Source of the DNA: Acidobacteriota bacterium
GTDB taxonomy: Bacteria > Acidobacteriota > Terriglobia > Bryobacterales > JACQDG01
Assembly: GCA_016201195.1 (NCBI GenBank)
Contig: JACQDI010000569.1
Coordinates: forward strand, 1-5,100
Length of the DNA: 5,100 nt
Direction of reading: 5' to 3'
Shown: positions 4,883-5,100 of the stretch, piece after piece
Numbering within the stretch: the stretch's first letter is position 1
Layout of the letters: the number at the start of each line of letters is the position of its first letter
Notes under the pieces: generated by a model
Database searches by the model: none
Told to the model about the DNA's origin: nothing
The model's input: only the letters and a program-made list of their open reading frames with translations
Program-made: the position numbers and the translations under genes

Positions 4883-4912
4883 AGATTACAGGAAATTCAC
4901 TGGTGGGATCAA
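4883..4912 (-). promoter_or_regulatory. Weak promoter candidate before the 267-aa secreted protein
   Basis: The minus strand shows TTGATC (4912-4907, four of six against TTGACA) and TAATCT (4888-4883, three of six against TATAAT) at 18-bp spacing. The first element overlaps the stop codon of the upstream partial gene. Both matches are weak; readthrough from that gene is an equally good explanation for transcription. Confidence 0.2.
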
Positions 4913-5100
4913 GTCCGAGCGTCGCTGGCGACCGTGGCGAACCGCCGGCCCATCGCATTGGCGAAGTATTCCAGCGTACCCGACATCTCCAGAAGCGCCA
5001 GCTTGGCGGACGTGGGACGGAATCGTGAAACCGCCGCGAACCACAGCTTCATCAGCCGAAAATTGACCATCAGCAGCCGCTGCTCGGCAGTATAGCTCCC
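4909..5100 (-). CDS. Hypothetical protein, C-terminal 63 residues only (5' end off the window)
   Basis: The minus-strand frame is open from the right edge to a TGA at 4911-4909. The visible end reads GSYTAEQRLLMVNFRLMKLW, then a hydrophobic/basic stretch, and finishes GRRFATVASDART. It is rich in Leu, Met, Arg and Ala and would form two or three amphipathic helices, with no membrane span or catalytic motif I can name. Third-position GC bias and the lack of stops support coding on this strand rather than the plus strand. It points the same way as the 267-aa gene, 77 bp away, so the two might be cotranscribed. Function unknown. Confidence 0.6.
   Translation of the reverse strand, partial: GSYTAEQRLLMVNFRLMKLWFAAVSRFRPTSAKLALLEMSGTLEYFANAMGRRFATVASDART

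Noticed and set aside
4340..5095. A 251-codon plus-strand frame at the right end.
   Set aside because: Antisense to the secreted protein over most of its length and to the partial gene at the edge; no signal peptide or domain.

Overview
The window is GC-rich bacterial DNA whose gene content and spacers best fit an Acidobacteriota-like genome. I infer this from the gene order DUF1385–prfA–prmC, the LolA-fold secreted proteins, the small single-span membrane protein, and the short degenerate repeats in almost every spacer. No rRNA or other phylogenetic marker is present beyond release factor 1, so the lineage call is moderate. It is a tightly packed chromosomal housekeeping region. I see no transposase, phage gene, CRISPR array, tRNA or rRNA.

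Left part (1-2851), minus strand, read right to left: a DUF1385/YqhQ-family membrane protein, then prfA (release factor 1), then prmC (the methyltransferase that modifies the GGQ glutamine of release factors; its 3' end lies beyond base 1). They look like one operon transcribed from an extended -10 promoter at about 2832-2840. The 29-nt spacer before prfA folds into a hairpin followed by five Ts, and prfA has no visible Shine-Dalgarno. A second copy of the same extended -10 sequence overlaps the prfA stop codon, just before prmC, which starts with TTG.

Middle part (2881-3922), plus strand: divergent from that operon across a 68-bp spacer that is probably a two-way promoter. A 122-aa single-span membrane protein, possibly translated from a nearly leaderless mRNA, is followed after one base by a GTG-started secreted protein of the LolA (lipoprotein carrier) fold.

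Right part (3923-5100): a 105-bp convergent spacer holds a 15-bp-period repeat and a GC hairpin lying between two 10-bp direct repeats. Then comes a minus-strand secreted protein of 267 aa that also looks LolA-like and carries an A8 homopolymer inside its coding sequence. Last is the C-terminal end of an unrecognised minus-strand gene cut by the right edge.

The functional themes are translation termination (prfA, prmC, with DUF1385 as an unexplained partner) and the cell envelope (the 122-aa protein and two LolA-like proteins). No previously undescribed system is evident. The best leads are the prfA leader hairpin, the DUF1385 association, the small membrane protein/LolA pair, and the spacer repeats.
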